Assembly: GCA_007922225.1 (NCBI GenBank)
Contig: ML680005.1
Coordinates: forward strand, 1,389,525-1,453,524
From: Emydura subglobosa
Taxonomy: Eukaryota; Chordata; Testudines; Chelidae
DNA length: 64,000 nucleotides
Reading direction: 5' to 3'
Part shown: positions 13,701 through 23,720 of the stretch, piece by piece
How the letters are laid out: the number at the start of each line of letters is the position of its first letter
How positions within the stretch are numbered: the stretch's first letter is position 1
Program-made: the position numbers and the translations under genes
The notes under the pieces: model-generated
Databases searched by the model: none
What the model was told of the DNA's origin: nothing
The model's input: only the letters and a program-made list of their open reading frames with translations

Positions 13701-14308
13701 CTGCCAGAGCAGCGGTGGCTGCGGGGCCCGCGTGGAAGGGGTGGTGCAGGGCCGTGTTTCCCACCGGTGGGGGAGGACCCCCATAAAAAGCCCTCGGGGA
13801 GCCGTGAGGCATTGGGGCTGGCTGGAGTCGGGGGCTGGGGGGGAGCCCAGCTGAGGGGCGCTGGCTGGAGCGGCAGAGGAGGGGGGCCCCCCAACCTAAC
13901 CCTCACCCTGCCCCTGGCACTGCCCCAGCCTCTATCCTGAGGGGTGTTAGCAGAAATCGGGCCCCCCCATCAATAGGGCTCTGCCCACGGTCCCTGGAGC
14001 AGGGCCGGCCTGGCTGGAGCAGCTCCCGGCTACCCCGCTGCAGCAGGACGGCCGGGCGGTGCCCGGGGGCGCGGCTGGAAATCACCACGGCACAGGCGCA
14101 GCCAGCGGCACAGGCACCATGAAGGGGGGCGCGAGAGCATCCGGCCGGGGGTAAAGGGTCGCCGCCCGGACAAGGCTGGGGCAGGACCAGCGGGGCGGGG
14201 GGACAGCTCGGGGGCTGGATGTTGGTGGAAGACCCCAGCGTGACGGGAGGCAGGTCCTTACCCATCAGCCGGCGCCGCCTGCACCCAGAGCGAAAGCCAG
14301 ACCAGCAT
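1479..14308 (-). CDS. SSPO: SCO-spondin, N-terminal part (20 exons, continues left)
   Basis: Giant secreted multidomain protein of the subcommissural organ that forms Reissner's fibre in cerebrospinal fluid. Twenty exons were assembled by hand, 1 to 20: 14262-14308, 13207-13419, 12847-12929, 12334-12525, 11561-11811, 11114-11216, 10362-10520, 9864-9949, 9397-9525, 9158-9305, 8313-8554, 7478-7616, 6986-7112, 6477-6649, 6033-6254, 5512-5677, 5058-5307, 3255-3435, 1951-2045, 1479-1735. They give ~1,087 codons: signal peptide, EMI domain (~17-114), vWD1 (~190-378), C8 (~380-470), TIL (~471-550), vWD2 (~560-700), C8 (~700-826), TIL modules (~827-1001) and the start of vWD3. Intron phases match throughout except in exon 11, which carries one extra G in a homopolymer. 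The order matches mammalian SSPO, and the divergent neighbour ZNF467 supports orthology. Full-length SSPO is about 5,000 residues, so most of the gene is outside the window. Confidence 0.93.
1951..2045 (-). CDS. SSPO: SSPO exon 19
   Basis: Codes [20 protein letters not shown] then [10 protein letters not shown], the vWC-like linker that precedes vWD3 in SCO-spondin. Donor GTAGGT, phase 2. Confidence 0.92.
2046..3254. other. SSPO intron 18, 1.2 kb
   Basis: GC-rich intron without recognised exon or transposon. A G9 run sits near 2.44 kb. Confidence 0.6.
3255..3435 (-). CDS. SSPO: SSPO exon 18, cysteine-rich TIL-like module
   Basis: Codes [38 protein letters not shown] and [12 protein letters not shown]; the C-x-C-P-P-G ending is typical of TIL units. 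Phase 2 in, 0 out. Confidence 0.92.
3436..5057. other. SSPO intron 17, 1.6 kb
   Basis: Longest intron of the sequenced part of SSPO. GC-rich, no coding similarity and no recognised repeat; several short open frames are compositional. Confidence 0.6.
5058..5307 (-). CDS. SSPO: SSPO exon 17, TIL module
   Basis: Codes [35 protein letters not shown] and ends R-S-C-N-A-(W/C), a complete TIL domain followed by the start of a vWC-like strip split by a phase-2 intron. Confidence 0.93.
5512..5677 (-). CDS. SSPO: SSPO exon 16, second C8 end
   Basis: Codes [12 protein letters not shown] and [18 protein letters not shown], a close match to the conserved C8 ending C-A-Q-E-G-A ... W-R-N-Q-T. Confidence 0.94.
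6033..6254 (-). CDS. SSPO: SSPO exon 15, vWD2 end and C8
   Basis: 74 codons, phase 0 both sides. Contains [33 protein letters not shown] and [13 protein letters not shown], i.e. the vWD terminus followed by the first half of the second C8. Confidence 0.94.
6477..6649 (-). CDS. SSPO: SSPO exon 14, vWD2
   Basis: Codes [15 protein letters not shown] and [12 protein letters not shown], closely matching the mammalian vWD2 segment with the S-x-R-R-A-S-S-x-F-L-L-L string. Confidence 0.93.
6986..7112 (-). CDS. SSPO: SSPO exon 13, vWD2
   Basis: Starts [17 protein letters not shown] and covers the central cysteine pair of vWD2. The acceptor is CCCGGCAG and the donor GTGAGC. Confidence 0.9.
7478..7616 (-). 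CDS. SSPO: SSPO exon 12, vWC-like end and start of vWD2
   Basis: Codes [20 protein letters not shown] then [19 protein letters not shown], the beginning of the second vWD domain (G-D-P-H-Y-V-T-F-D). Phase 2 in, 0 out. Confidence 0.93.
8313..8554 (-). CDS. SSPO: SSPO exon 11, TIL domain, 1-bp frameshift
   Basis: Codes [15 protein letters not shown] and [20 protein letters not shown], a trypsin-inhibitor-like module. A run of nine G on the coding strand (plus-strand C9 at 8401-8409) shifts the frame; with eight G the frame continues [11 protein letters not shown] and the exon phase (2 in, 2 out) fits both neighbours. As given, the exon is 242 nt instead of the 241 required. Confidence 0.88.
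9158..9305 (-). CDS. SSPO: SSPO exon 10, C8 domain end
   Basis: Codes [16 protein letters not shown] and a tail ending W-R-R-P-G-F-C, closing the first C8 domain. Confidence 0.92.
9397..9525 (-). CDS. SSPO: SSPO exon 9, C8 domain
   Basis: 43 codons, phase 0 on both sides, ending [13 protein letters not shown], the first half of a C8 domain (C-x-x-L ... F-x-x-C-H). Confidence 0.9.
9864..9949 (-). CDS. SSPO: SSPO exon 8, vWD1 end
   Basis: Codes [20 protein letters not shown] then W-R, the standard D-D-F ... F-G-N-S-W linker between vWD and C8 domains. Confidence 0.92.
10362..10520 (-). CDS. SSPO: SSPO exon 7, vWD1 calcium-loop region
   Basis: Begins [19 protein letters not shown] and ends [12 protein letters not shown]; GLCGxYN is the signature end of a vWD fold. 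Phase 1 in and out. Confidence 0.92.
11114..11216 (-). CDS. SSPO: SSPO exon 6, vWD1
   Basis: Codes the vWD strand [14 protein letters not shown], equivalent to the mammalian segment with the I-x-x-G-x-V-x-V-N-G pattern. Acceptor CCGGCAG, donor GTGAGG, phase 0 in and 1 out. Confidence 0.9.
11561..11811 (-). CDS. SSPO: SSPO exon 5, start of vWD1
   Basis: Contains [19 protein letters not shown] and GDCTYSLA, the opening of a von Willebrand factor D domain with the Y-x-x-F-D-G motif. The GTGCGG donor is inferred from phase; exon 6 continues in frame. Confidence 0.9.
12334..12525 (-). CDS. SSPO: SSPO exon 4, linker before vWD1
   Basis: Codes [14 protein letters not shown] and [11 protein letters not shown], matching the cysteine-rich SSPO segment between EMI and vWD1. 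The donor is the GTGAGC after a G7 run; the alternative GC donor upstream would break phase with exon 5. Confidence 0.85.
12847..12929 (-). CDS. SSPO: SSPO exon 3, end of EMI domain
   Basis: Codes [20 protein letters not shown] and then a G-P-H-C end, the typical EMI C-terminus with the double cysteine and W-x-G-x-x-C. Bounded by CCGGCAG and GTGAGC. Confidence 0.92.
12961..13045. repeat. 40-bp tandem repeat in SSPO intron 2
   Basis: Two near-identical 40-bp units (CGGGACGGGGGGCAGAGAGA...) plus a partial third. Confidence 0.85.
13207..13419 (-). CDS. SSPO: SSPO exon 2, EMI domain
   Basis: Acceptor TGTGGCAG and donor GTGAGT bound an exon coding [14 protein letters not shown] at its start and ending CYIYK. 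Cysteines and the Y/W pattern ([11 protein letters not shown]) fit the SCO-spondin EMI-like N-terminus. Phases in and out are 2 and 2. Confidence 0.92.
14262..14308 (-). CDS. SSPO: SSPO coding exon 1, signal peptide
   Basis: ATG at 14308-14306 opens a short hydrophobic leader ([16 protein letters not shown]) followed by a GTAAGG donor. It ends in A-D-G exactly where mammalian SCO-spondin has A-D-G before R-W-C-E, and exon 2 resumes R-W-C-E. The start was chosen because it is too short for simple ORF finding yet satisfies phase, leader character and homology. Confidence 0.88.
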
Positions 14309-15284
14309 CTCCAGCAGCTCCCCGGCGCGATGGTAAAGGCCCCTGGGCCGTGCTGGGCCCGGCATGGCCTGCAGCCGATTTCGCCGGCCCTGAGCCCAGC
14401 CCTGGGCAGACAGAAAGTGTCACCGAGTGCAGGGTTAGCCCAGACGCCCCCGCTCGGCGGAGCAGCTCCGGGAGGGGCCAGAGATCACAGCAAACCGAGC
14501 TGGGCTCCACGGGGCGCGGCCCAGGCTTCTGCCGGCGGGTTTGTTACTCAGGATTGACACGGGGGCATTTCAGCACCCAGGCCGCTGCGTTATTGTCTCA
14601 GTTATTCGTGGGCTGCGACTGTCACGGGCGAGCGTTTCTGCTCCCAGACAAGCCGACCGTGAACACCTCTGCACTAGCCCGGTCAGCGTCCGCCCCTCAG
14701 CCGCCGGAGCCACGCGCGCTCCCCCGGACAGCCCGGCTCAGAGACACCCGGCGGGAGGTGAATGCAAAGGGGGTTTCTCCCGCCAGAGACCGGCGACTCC
14801 CAGATGTCGGCGAGGGTCACACGGGGAGGCTCTGCATCGCACAGCGGGAGGCGTGCGATTCCCAGCAGGGGCAGACGGAGGCCAGCCCCCCAGGTACAAG
14901 CCTGCCCGTCCCGCTGGGTACCTGCTCCGCTGGCTAGCCGGGCCGCTGCAGCCCCCGTTTTCAGCGTGCGCGCTCGAGTGGGCCGACGTCGGCCCGAGCT
15001 GGAAATCACACGCCCAGCTGCCCTGACGACCTGCCCACACACAGGCCTTGGCAGCCGGGCAAACTGCTGGCAAGCCAGTGCATTTATACAGCCTCTCGCT
15101 GCCCGTTTCAGAGTCGCCGCCCTCCACCGGGGCACCAGGCGTCAGAGGGGTCAGCCCCCCTTTACTGAGGAAGCCCCAGAATGGGACAGGCCCTGCTGGC
15201 TTCCACCCAGCAGTGGAGAATATTCCACTACCCAACGGGCTCTAGACAGGGGCTTCCCCTGCCAGCTCCCGTCCTAGAGCCTCC

Positions 15285-15445
15285 CGTTACAGTTAACCTT
15301 TGGAACCCCCTGCCACAGGATTACACTGAGGCCAAGCGCTGCGGTGGATTCAAAGAAGGATTTGACTAGAGACGTACGTGACTAAGAAGGACATCCCCAG
15401 CGACGTTCCAGAGCATGGCTTCAAGAGGCTAGAAACCCTCCTGCC
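15285..15445 (+). mobile_element. CR1 LINE 3' fragment, diverged
   Basis: The stretch with GGAACCCCCTGCCACAGGAT, GAGGCCAAG and GATTCAAAGAAGGATTTGAC follows the order of the conserved CR1 3' segment seen at 55.4 kb (GGAACTCCTTGCCAGAAGAT ... GGCCAAGAC ... GATTCAAAAAAAGAACTAGA). It is older and shorter. Confidence 0.6.
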
Positions 15446-16504
15446 CAGCCCTACCTGCTATGGGGCTCCCCTAGGGGCCGGCTTCCTTTGAGCCGAGTCC
15501 CAGCCAGGCACAGGCAGGAGGGATCCAGACTGGGGCTCCCGCTGGGGCGGGCAGGGACACCGGCCGTGCCGGGCAGGAGGAGAGATGGGCTGGCGCGTGG
15601 GGGTCGCACACGCCTCGCCTCAGAGATGCTTTTCCGGGGTGGGGAGGGGGCTGGGCTGGAGGATCCCCAGGATTTACCTGCCCTACCTGCTCCGACCCCC
15701 CCAGGACCCTCCCACCCGTGAAACCCCCTCACCTGAGGTCTCCTGGCGTCCCAAAGCCCCGGCGCTCTCACCTGGGTCTGCCTCCCTGCAGCTAGGGCCG
15801 CGTCTCTGAGTCGCCGGTCCCCTCTGCAGTGGGGCAGCAGCAGTCCCGGGGGCAGGGCTTTATATGCCGCCGGCTTAGCTGGACTCGGCGCCATCTGAGG
15901 AGCCGTGGATTGGAGAATGCCCCGGGGAAGGCAGCTGCGGCGGCATGCATTCGCTCTGCCCACTCAGACGGAAAGTCCCAGCCTCAGCCCCCGCCCCGGC
16001 CCCCGCCTTCCCCCAGGGGCACAGACGGCCTGGTGCTTCCCGGGACACACGCCGAAACCCTGAGCTGCCTCTGGCTTGGGGGGCACCGAGCCCTGCACCC
16101 CGCGCGTCTCTGGCGGGGGCACCAGGCGCCTGGCACTGTGGGGTGTGGCTGGCGCCGCCGATGACGCCCTGTCGCTGTCTGAGGCGTGTGACCCCTGAGA
16201 GGGCAGGGGACGGGGGGGACAGAGAGGGGGACAGGCTGCACCAAGCAGAGAACTGGGGATGGTCACAGCGGTGAGATGGACTCAGCCGGCGACTTGTCTC
16301 CGGGGCAGGGCGGGAGCCCCGGCGCTGGGCACGGCCCTGGGGAAGGGTGCAGGGACCAGCCATGCCCTGGGCCTGACTGCGCCTCCCAGCATGCAGCGCG
16401 GCAGCTCGGGAGGGTGGGGGGCACTGGCGAGGGGCGCCAGGGAAAGCCAGGGTAATAGCCTGTCGCACAAACCCCTTGGCGAATATGGAGCCCCCCAGGC
16501 TCCC

Positions 16505-16640
16505 ACCCACCTCACACATAGGGAAACCGAGGCACAGGGGGACATTGACTCCCCCAAGGTCACTCAGTGATCAGCCACTGAGCTGCCAATAGGACCCCGG
16601 AGTCCCTTGCTCTAACCACCAGGCCGTGCTGCCTCCCAGG
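16505..16640 (+). mobile_element. MIR SINE fragment
   Basis: GGGAAACCGAGGCACAGGGG, CAAGGTCACTCAGTGATCAG and TTGCTCTAACCACCAGGC in order match the MIR core and tail (aaactgaggcacag ... aaggtcac ... ctctaaccact). Confidence 0.8.
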
Positions 16641-17884
16641 GATGGACGGGACACCCCACCCCCGTTCTGCCAGATCTCTGTGAAACCCTGCTCTCCCCGG
16701 GGAGGGTTGGGGGGCGCGGAGCTGACTGGTACGGCCTGCGGGGCTTTCCAGGCCCGCCCGCCCGAAGGAGGGCTCGGCTGTGTAACTAGGATGTGGCCGC
16801 GGGGATTTCCCAGCCGCGGGGCTGGACGCTGCTTTTGTGAGCTCTCGGCCCCCGCTGGCTTCCCCGTCAGCCGCCCCAGACGGACCCGGATCTGCCTGAT
16901 CCGCACGTCCTGGGCTCAGCCTCCTTCCCACAAAGAATGTGCAAGGCCCGGCCCAGGTCGCTGCCCCCAGCCCCACCCCGCAGCCCCCGACTCCTGGGCT
17001 GAGGACAGAATCAGAGCATGTGTCCCCCCATCCAGACCTCGCTCCCCGGGTCCCCTGGCGAAAGGTCTGGGTCACACAGGGCTCACCCCAAAGCTGTGCT
17101 TCCCCAGACACGGGCCGCGCTGGCGAGATCCCTCCGTCCCAGCCCCCGCGCTACACCGGGGCTGGGTTCGCACACACAGCTCTGCTGCCCCCCTCAACCC
17201 TGGTCTCCCCAGGGGCTCCCCGCAGGACGGGCCAGCCCGTGTTTGCCCACTGCAGGGTTTCCTGCACCTGCCTTGGGAGCAGCTGCTCCTGGCCAGCGTG
17301 GGAGAGGGGTGCTGAGCTGGGGGGGCGCCTGGACGGCTTCAATCCGGCACTTCCTGGGCTCCTTCGACTCCTTGTAAGTAATTCTCCCCTGGCAGCAGCC
17401 TCCCTTGTGTCCACCCATCCCTGGCTGCCCAGGCCCCGTCTCAGTGCCTGGTCTATTAGCTGAGACTGGAAGCAACTCGGGACAGGGAGAGGCATTGCGA
17501 AGCACAGGGGTGGCTCTGCTCTGTGCCCTGCAATGCCACTTCCGTGCTGAGGAGGGGATCATCTGCGGGTATTCCTGCCGAGCAGTATTAATGGGCCCCC
17601 CCACTGCTCACCTCCCATCTCTCCACCCTCCCGGCCTAGCCCCCTTCCCTCCGCTCCCATCTCTCCCTCCCCGGCACCCAGGTCTGTACATGGCAAGGTT
17701 CGCTGGGCAGGGCAGCGTTCCCTCTCGCTGCCTACGCAACCCCCGGGGCCCAGTTCTCAGCGAGGTCCCTCCGGGACATGGCACCCTCAGATCCCCTCGG
17801 CATCCTGCCCCGAGCCTCCCCACTGGGTGCAGAGCTGCCCTCCACCGGTCCCGCTCTCGGCACCTCCGAGAGGCAGAAAAGCTG

Positions 17885-17992
17885 GCCGCTGGCCACCCCC
17901 ATCCCCACCAAAAACCCGCCACTAGCCACCCTGGCCCTCACCAAAAACCACCCGGCCACCCACCCTCCCCACCAGAAACCGGGTAGTGACCC
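17885..17992. repeat. C-rich short tandem repeat, ~28-bp unit
   Basis: About three to four imperfect units containing CCACC...CCCCACCAAAAACC. Not conserved enough to call anything else. Confidence 0.5.
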
Positions 17993-20009
17993 TTGCTCTG
18001 CCCACCCCAGCCAAAGGGTCCTGGCGTGCCGATGTTGGTCATTGCTGAGCTGGCCGAGTGCAGCATCGCGTGCACACCCGACCGGCTGCGCATTTTGATG
18101 CTGCTCTGTCATTCTTCTTACGTCCCAGGGCTGGGGCTGGAAAGCGCCAGCATGATCCGAGCGAACCGAGCCGGGCACATGAAATCTGACAGCCGGCCAG
18201 GCAGTGCAGAAACCAGCCCGGCCTCTTAAAAACCAGCCCGGGGCAACTCTTGCCCACCATGCGTGTGTTTGGGGGCAGGAGTGGGTGGAAGGAGGGGGGC
18301 CAGCACAGAGAGGGGGTGTGACTGCGGCACGCTGCATGCTGACTGTTCTCTGATTCCCAGGGCCCCTCGGTGACTGAGAACCGCTCGCCCCTTTGCCATG
18401 TGAAGGCGGGCGAATGGCTGCGGGGATTTCTTCTGTCCATTGCGGAAGCAGCCAGAGGTCTCATCTCACTCACAAATCGGGCCCTGGGGTGCCGGGGGCT
18501 GCACACAGACACCCGCATGGCCCCGCGTCGCTGACTCCCACGCTCTGAGCAGGCGTCTCGCACCATTTGCTTGTGTGGGGTTTTTAGGGGCTCTCGTGAA
18601 TTTCTGATTTCTGCCTTCACCTCCCCAAGTCCGGCCCTTCCCCAAAACGGCAGGAGAAGCACAGACAGCCCTCGGCAACGCGGACCACCGCCTCCTCGCT
18701 TCCCAGCAGATGCCACATGGCTCGCAGGGAAGACGTGACCGTGGGAGGGCCAGGCCGGGAACGGGAGGGGCTGGGCAGCAGAGAGGGTGACGGGTCAATG
18801 GTATCACCACCCCAAATGTTCAAAAACCACGAGGCAGGCCCCCGAAATCAGGAGCTTGGTAAGAAATGGTCAATGTGGGGTCCCTTCTTTGCCCCCTGGT
18901 GCGTGAGCCAGTCGGGGCAGCCGGCTCACGTCTCCAAGCTTTGCTCCACAGCCGTGCGGGCTGGACAGTTACTTTCCCCCTATGAAAGCTGAGATTCTCA
19001 CGGAGATCACCCCAGTCCAGGGCTGGGGCTTTAAGAGAAACTCCCAAATATCCTGAGACCCGCAACCCCAGTGCGCAAACTGGCCGCACAGCAAGGGAGC
19101 AGGGCAGGGCTGTCTGGGGAGCAGGGCGCTGAGGGGGTGCCGGGGAACGGGAGACGGCAGGGAGCAGTTGCAGGGGACCGGGGCGTGGCGGAGAAGGCGG
19201 AGGTGAGGGGAAAGGAGGGGCGTATGGGGTAAGCGAATGCTGGGCGTAGGCGGGGGACAGGAGCTGGGGCAGGGGGCACGGGGTGGGACTGGGGCAGCTG
19301 CCTGTCCTGTCTAGCCAGCGAAGGGACAGAGAGGGATGGAGCGGCGCCCCTCCACCCTACCCCGCCCCAGGGATAGCAGAGGGTTCACACGGGGGCTCTG
19401 AATCTTGGGGGCGTGTTTCCGGGTTGCTAACCTTTGTGCATCGATGGCGGGTGACGCAATGTCGGCCCCTGGAGCCGGTGCCACGGTGAGGCCAAAAGCT
19501 GCCCCGCTCACGCCTTTCTGACGGCCCGGGGAGGGGAAAGGGGGCCTCTCTCCAATCGGCTGCCTTCCCCACTTCCCCGCCTCCCGGGGAAGAGCAGCCA
19601 ATCAGGGCTGGTGCAGAGACGCCAGCGCTCTCCCTCCCTCCCCAGCCAGGGGGGTTTTGTGGGGAGGGAACAGCTGACACTGTTCTCATGGTGGGCAGGG
19701 AGCAGAAAGAACCCCACTGCCCAGAGCGGCTCCCTTCCCTCCTCTCCCCCCCAGCAAGGCCAGGCCTGCCAAGGGGCAGAGGAGAAGCTCCTTGGGCCGG
19801 TCCCCCCGCCTGCCCCTCCACCTGGGAGGGGGGAAGGAGCTGCCGGGGGAGCAGGGGTGTAGGGGGAGGGTGTGCAGATTTGTTGTGGGGCTGGATGGGC
19901 AGAGCGGAGGTGGGGTGGGGCAGAGGCGACAGGAGGCAGACCACCAATTCGTCCGGTGGGCAGAGTGGCCCAAATGATACTTCTCACTAGACAGTGGGAA
20001 CAATTCTGT

Positions 20010-20071
20010 GTGTGTGTCATGCACGCACACAACACAACACACACATGCACGCACAAGCACACTGGGGGAGG
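20010..20071. repeat. CA/TG-rich microsatellite
   Basis: TGTGTGTGTCATGCACGCACACAACACAACACACACATGCACGCAC; simple repeat of no evident function. Confidence 0.7.
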
Positions 20072-21928
20072 CAGCAGGCGTTCCAAAAGCAGAAGACGGA
20101 GCAAACAACGTGGTTCCATCTTTTTTCCCCGTCTCGTGGCCGGGGGGATCTGAGGCCTGAGTTCTGGACAGGACCCAGGTGCTGTGTGTGTCTCATTGTA
20201 AAGGCAGCGCTGCTAGCGCACGGCTTCCTCCTTGCCGAGCCCCCAGGCCCAGCTCAGGGCTCCTTGCGCTCTCCCAGCCAGGGGCTGACCTGCCCTGCGG
20301 ACGGCTGGCTCTGCTGGCAGCACCAGACGAGCTGGCTGCAGCCCGAGAACAGCGGCTGGTAAGCGACCGTAAGGATTAGCAGGAGTGCTGCCCGCCCTCC
20401 TTCTGCAACGGGCATTGCTACACCTCGCCCTCCTGCCGCGCCTCTGTGCACCTGCCCCGCTCTGGGCTAGCGCTGAGGGGACCCGTTTAGGGTTTGGAAA
20501 ACAAGCCTTCCCCAAAGCCCACGGTAAATAGGGCCGTCCCCAGGAACCATCTGCAGCCCAGTGGAAAGGGGACTTTAAACCCAAACCTCCCCTGGTGTGT
20601 TTGTCACCAAGTCCCAGCGGCACCGGGCTAGTGCATGAGAGCCGGGGAGGGGGAGACACCCACATTGCACCGGAGGCTCCCCCAGAGCACGAGCTGCTGG
20701 GACCCACTAGCAGCGCAGCCGGGCCCTGGAGGGGATGGGACACCAGAGCAGCCCCGCCGGAGCTCGGCCCTGCCACACATCCATCAACTGACATCCTCCA
20801 CCCCAGCAGCTCGGCGAGGGAGCTCCGTCCCTCGCCCCCGTGAAGCCCGAACCCAGGCAGCCTCCGGCCAAGCTCAGAATCAACGGCCAGGGACCGGAGC
20901 TGGAAATCGGGAGGTGCAAAGCCTGGCCCAGCCCAGGAAGGAGAGGCCGTGCAGCCGGCAGGACAGAGGAGCCGGTAAGACGAGAACCTTTGTCTGCTGC
21001 TGGGTCCAAGCGAGGAGGAAGCGTCACAGAGCCAGTGCATCAGGCGGGCAGGCCCCGATCCTGGCAGAAGGGCCAGCCTGAGAGAACAGCGGAGCAGGGG
21101 CAGAGCTGACAGCACACAAGGCAAACCCCCGGCTTGGGGGGTGATTTGCCCCAGCCAGTTAGGCCGATGATTGGATGGAGGCGTTTTCCCCATTGCACAC
21201 CAGTGGCAGAGCCCCCCAGCCCGGCGCTCGATCCCTTCCCGGAGGGGAGTCTGTACGCCGGGGCTCCCCGCAAGGGCCCCCATGGGGCTGAGGGCTGTAC
21301 CCAGCTATAGCACACGGGGGGGTGGGGGGGGATACCTTTTATTGGACCAACTCCTCTCCGTGAGAGCGACCAGCTGCGGAGCCAGGCAGAGCAGAGCTGC
21401 CTCCGCGCTGGGAAGGCCTGCCGAGGTCCCGTTTGATAGGGACAGTCCCGCTATGGGGCTTTTTCTTATACAGGTGCCGATCCCCCACACACCCCCTCTG
21501 CCTCGATTTCCCACACGTGCTCTCGGGTCCCCTCGCCGGGTGTCAGGGCTCGGCCGGTTCAGCATGAGTAGCTCACACCTCGGCCCCGGAGCGAGCCCTG
21601 GGGTGCGAAGGGGGCCGGTGGGGCGCAGGCCGGTGGGGTAAGGCAGGGCCCCAGGCTCGCCCCCCGCTCCCGTGTCCGGCCGGGCCGTGGGGTTCAGCTG
21701 CTCCTCCCCACCCCCGCCCCGCCCGGCCCCCCGTTTTGTGCTGGGGCTGCAGGGCTGTTCCCGGCTGACCCCCCCACAAACCCCCCCTTTAGTGTGTCTC
21801 CCCAGGCTGTCCCGCCCCAGAGCTATCCCCCCCCGCCCCGTGGGGCTAGCGGAGGGGGGGGGCAGGCGGCTCTGCAGAGGGGCTCAGCCGGGGGGGGGGA
21901 GGAGCAGCAGCAGAGCCCGGGCTCGGAC

Positions 21929-21929
<1 letters not shown>

Positions 21930-21960
<31 letters not shown>
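21930..21960. repeat. 31-bp poly-A homopolymer
   Basis: Uninterrupted A31 embedded in a CpG island, flanked by G-rich sequence. There is no recognisable retroelement body upstream, so it may be a bare poly-A/SINE-tail relic or an expansion-prone tract. Confidence 0.95.
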
Positions 21961-21962
<2 letters not shown>

Positions 21963-22001
21963 CGGCCGGGGGCTGGCGGGGGGGGGGGTCCGCCCCGCTG
22001 G

Positions 22002-22020
22002 CTGCTGGGAGATGTAGTCC
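22002..22020 (-). promoter_or_regulatory. ZNF143/THAP11-type site (SBS), first
   Basis: On the minus strand the sequence reads GGACTACATCTCCCAGCAG, matching ACTACARNTCCCAGC. Confidence 0.65.
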
Positions 22021-22057
22021 GCTGCCTGCCCCGGGCCGCGCGGGGCCCCGCCGCCGC

Positions 22058-22076
22058 ACTACAGCTCCCAGGGTGC
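22058..22076 (+). promoter_or_regulatory. ZNF143/THAP11-type site (SBS), second
   Basis: ACTACAGCTCCCAGGGTGC matches the 19-bp SBS consensus closely. It lies ~40 bp from the first site and in the opposite orientation. Confidence 0.7.
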
Positions 22077-22396
22077 CCGGCCCGTCCTGCGCCGAGCCCG
22101 GCCCCGCTCCGAGCCCGGCTCGTGGCTGGCGGCGGGCTGCTCCCCCCCAGCGCGCCCCCGCCTGGGGGGCGACCCCGACCCCCGGCGCAGTCCCGTGGCG
22201 AGCCGCGCACGCGTGGCCGTGGGGGCTCCGCGCAGGTAGGAGCAGCGCGCGCGCAAGGGGCGCCCGAGGCCGCGGGGATGGGCGCGCAGGGCCCGGCGGG
22301 GGGAGGGGGGCTGAGCCCCATCCTGCCCCCTGCCGGGATGCAGCAGCGCGGGGTGAGAGCAGTGGGGGTGGGGGGCGCATCGGACGCCTGGGTCCC

Positions 22397-22406
22397 NNNN
22401 NNNNNN
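22397..22406. other. Assembly gap (10 N)
   Basis: Ten consecutive N within the CpG island; a fixed-length gap of unknown true size. Confidence 0.99.
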
Positions 22407-22639
22407 GACAGGCCCGTTGGCTCCTTCCGCCTCACCCACCATCGCTGCCCTTGGAGACCCACCGCATGAGCCAGAGAAGGATGCGGCCCCAGCTCGGTTC
22501 AGGCGTAAAAAGGAGTCGCTAAGGGCACGTCTGCACCACAGCGACAGGCCCGCGGCGGGCGGCGGGGCCATCGACAGCCGTGCAGACCTTCGCACTGCGG
22601 GAGGGTCCCGGAGCCGGAGTCAGAACGACTAGACGGCAG

Positions 22640-23720
22640 CGCAGTAGCCCTGCAGCCCCGAACCTGCTGAGCCGGGTCTGAGACTTGGTGCCTGGTTTAT
22701 TGCAGTGTAGACACACCGTACGGGTCAGCCCGCCTGGCACGGGACACGCAGGGAGCAGAGCAGGAATCGCTCCGCCGGGCTGGTGTCCCAGCAGGCAGGT
22801 TTTGTTTGTCCTCTGCACACAGGGTGGGGGGCCAGTCCCTCTGGTTAATGCCAGGCAGAGTTTTCACTTCCCAGAAGATGGGACCGTGGCTGTGATCAGC
22901 TCCTGCCTCTCAGTGATAAAGGCGCCACCAGCAGCCAGGAGCGAAGAGTGAAAGCGGCTGTCTAAGGCACGACCTGTGCCCCCATCACACCCCCCCCCCC
23001 TTCGAGCCGATCTGGGCTCCAGCATCTCAGCCCTGCTTTAAAGTCTTCACAAGGATTCTCGCCCGGATGGCCGCAGATGAAGTGCTGAGAGCTTGACCCC
23101 GGTGTGAGCCGAGCTCTGACGTCTGCCTGAGCTAAGAGACATGGGCCTGGAGAGGTGTGCGTTGTCCCATTCCTCTCAGTGGGAGGTTAACTCTGAACCC
23201 AGTTAATAACCCGGCAGAAGTGTCCAGATGCTGTGCTCCCCCCACACTGCACCGATCGTCCACACCTTCCCAGCTGCCCCTTGGCTTTCCCCAGCGGCCG
23301 AGACCTTCAGTCCCCCCCAGACAAGGTCCGTAGAGCCGTTCTGTGGTTTCTTTCCAGAATGCTCTAGCACGTTGAACGTGGAGCGTGTGGGGAGAGCAGG
23401 AAGCACACCCAAATCCAGAGCGCGCGGCTGGGCTGCATTGCTCAGCGTCATTCCGGAGGCCACAGAAATCTCCGTCTCCGAACGCGTTTGAAAGTGCTGC
23501 AGACTTTCCACCAGAGGCATGCAGCATTGGCCCAGCTTGGCCCCGAGCCCTGGCTGTTACGCTGCCCCAGCACTGGAGGGGAGTTCCCGTCCCCCCCCCC
23601 CCCCGGGGGCCATTTCCAAAGTCCCTGGGGTTCGCTGGGGACCCTTCTCGGGGGTGTCCGTGCTTCGCACGCCGCTCGGCTCAGCCCTGGGTTCTCATGG
23701 GCGGGTCGCTCTTGTTGCAG
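22640..23720. other. ZNF467 5' intron
   Basis: No recognised exon, protein or transposon between the CpG island and the KRAB-like exon. It contains a C14 run near 23.59 kb. Confidence 0.5.

Larger units (their letters stand above)
14309..21639. other. Intergenic SSPO-ZNF467 spacer
   Basis: GC-rich intergenic DNA upstream of SSPO. No conserved protein is seen. It contains a CR1 fragment, a MIR fragment, a short C-rich minisatellite-like tract (about 17.88-17.99 kb) and a CA-rich microsatellite. The SSPO promoter should lie just above 14.31 kb but I see no clear TATA box. Confidence 0.6.
21640..22640. promoter_or_regulatory. ZNF467: CpG island, likely ZNF467 promoter
   Basis: Dense CpG sequence carrying a pair of ZNF143-type motifs and a plausible non-coding first exon ending at GGG followed by GTGAGAGC near 22.35 kb. 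The first ZNF467 coding exon is 1.2 kb downstream on the plus strand. Transcription start is inferred only. Confidence 0.65.
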
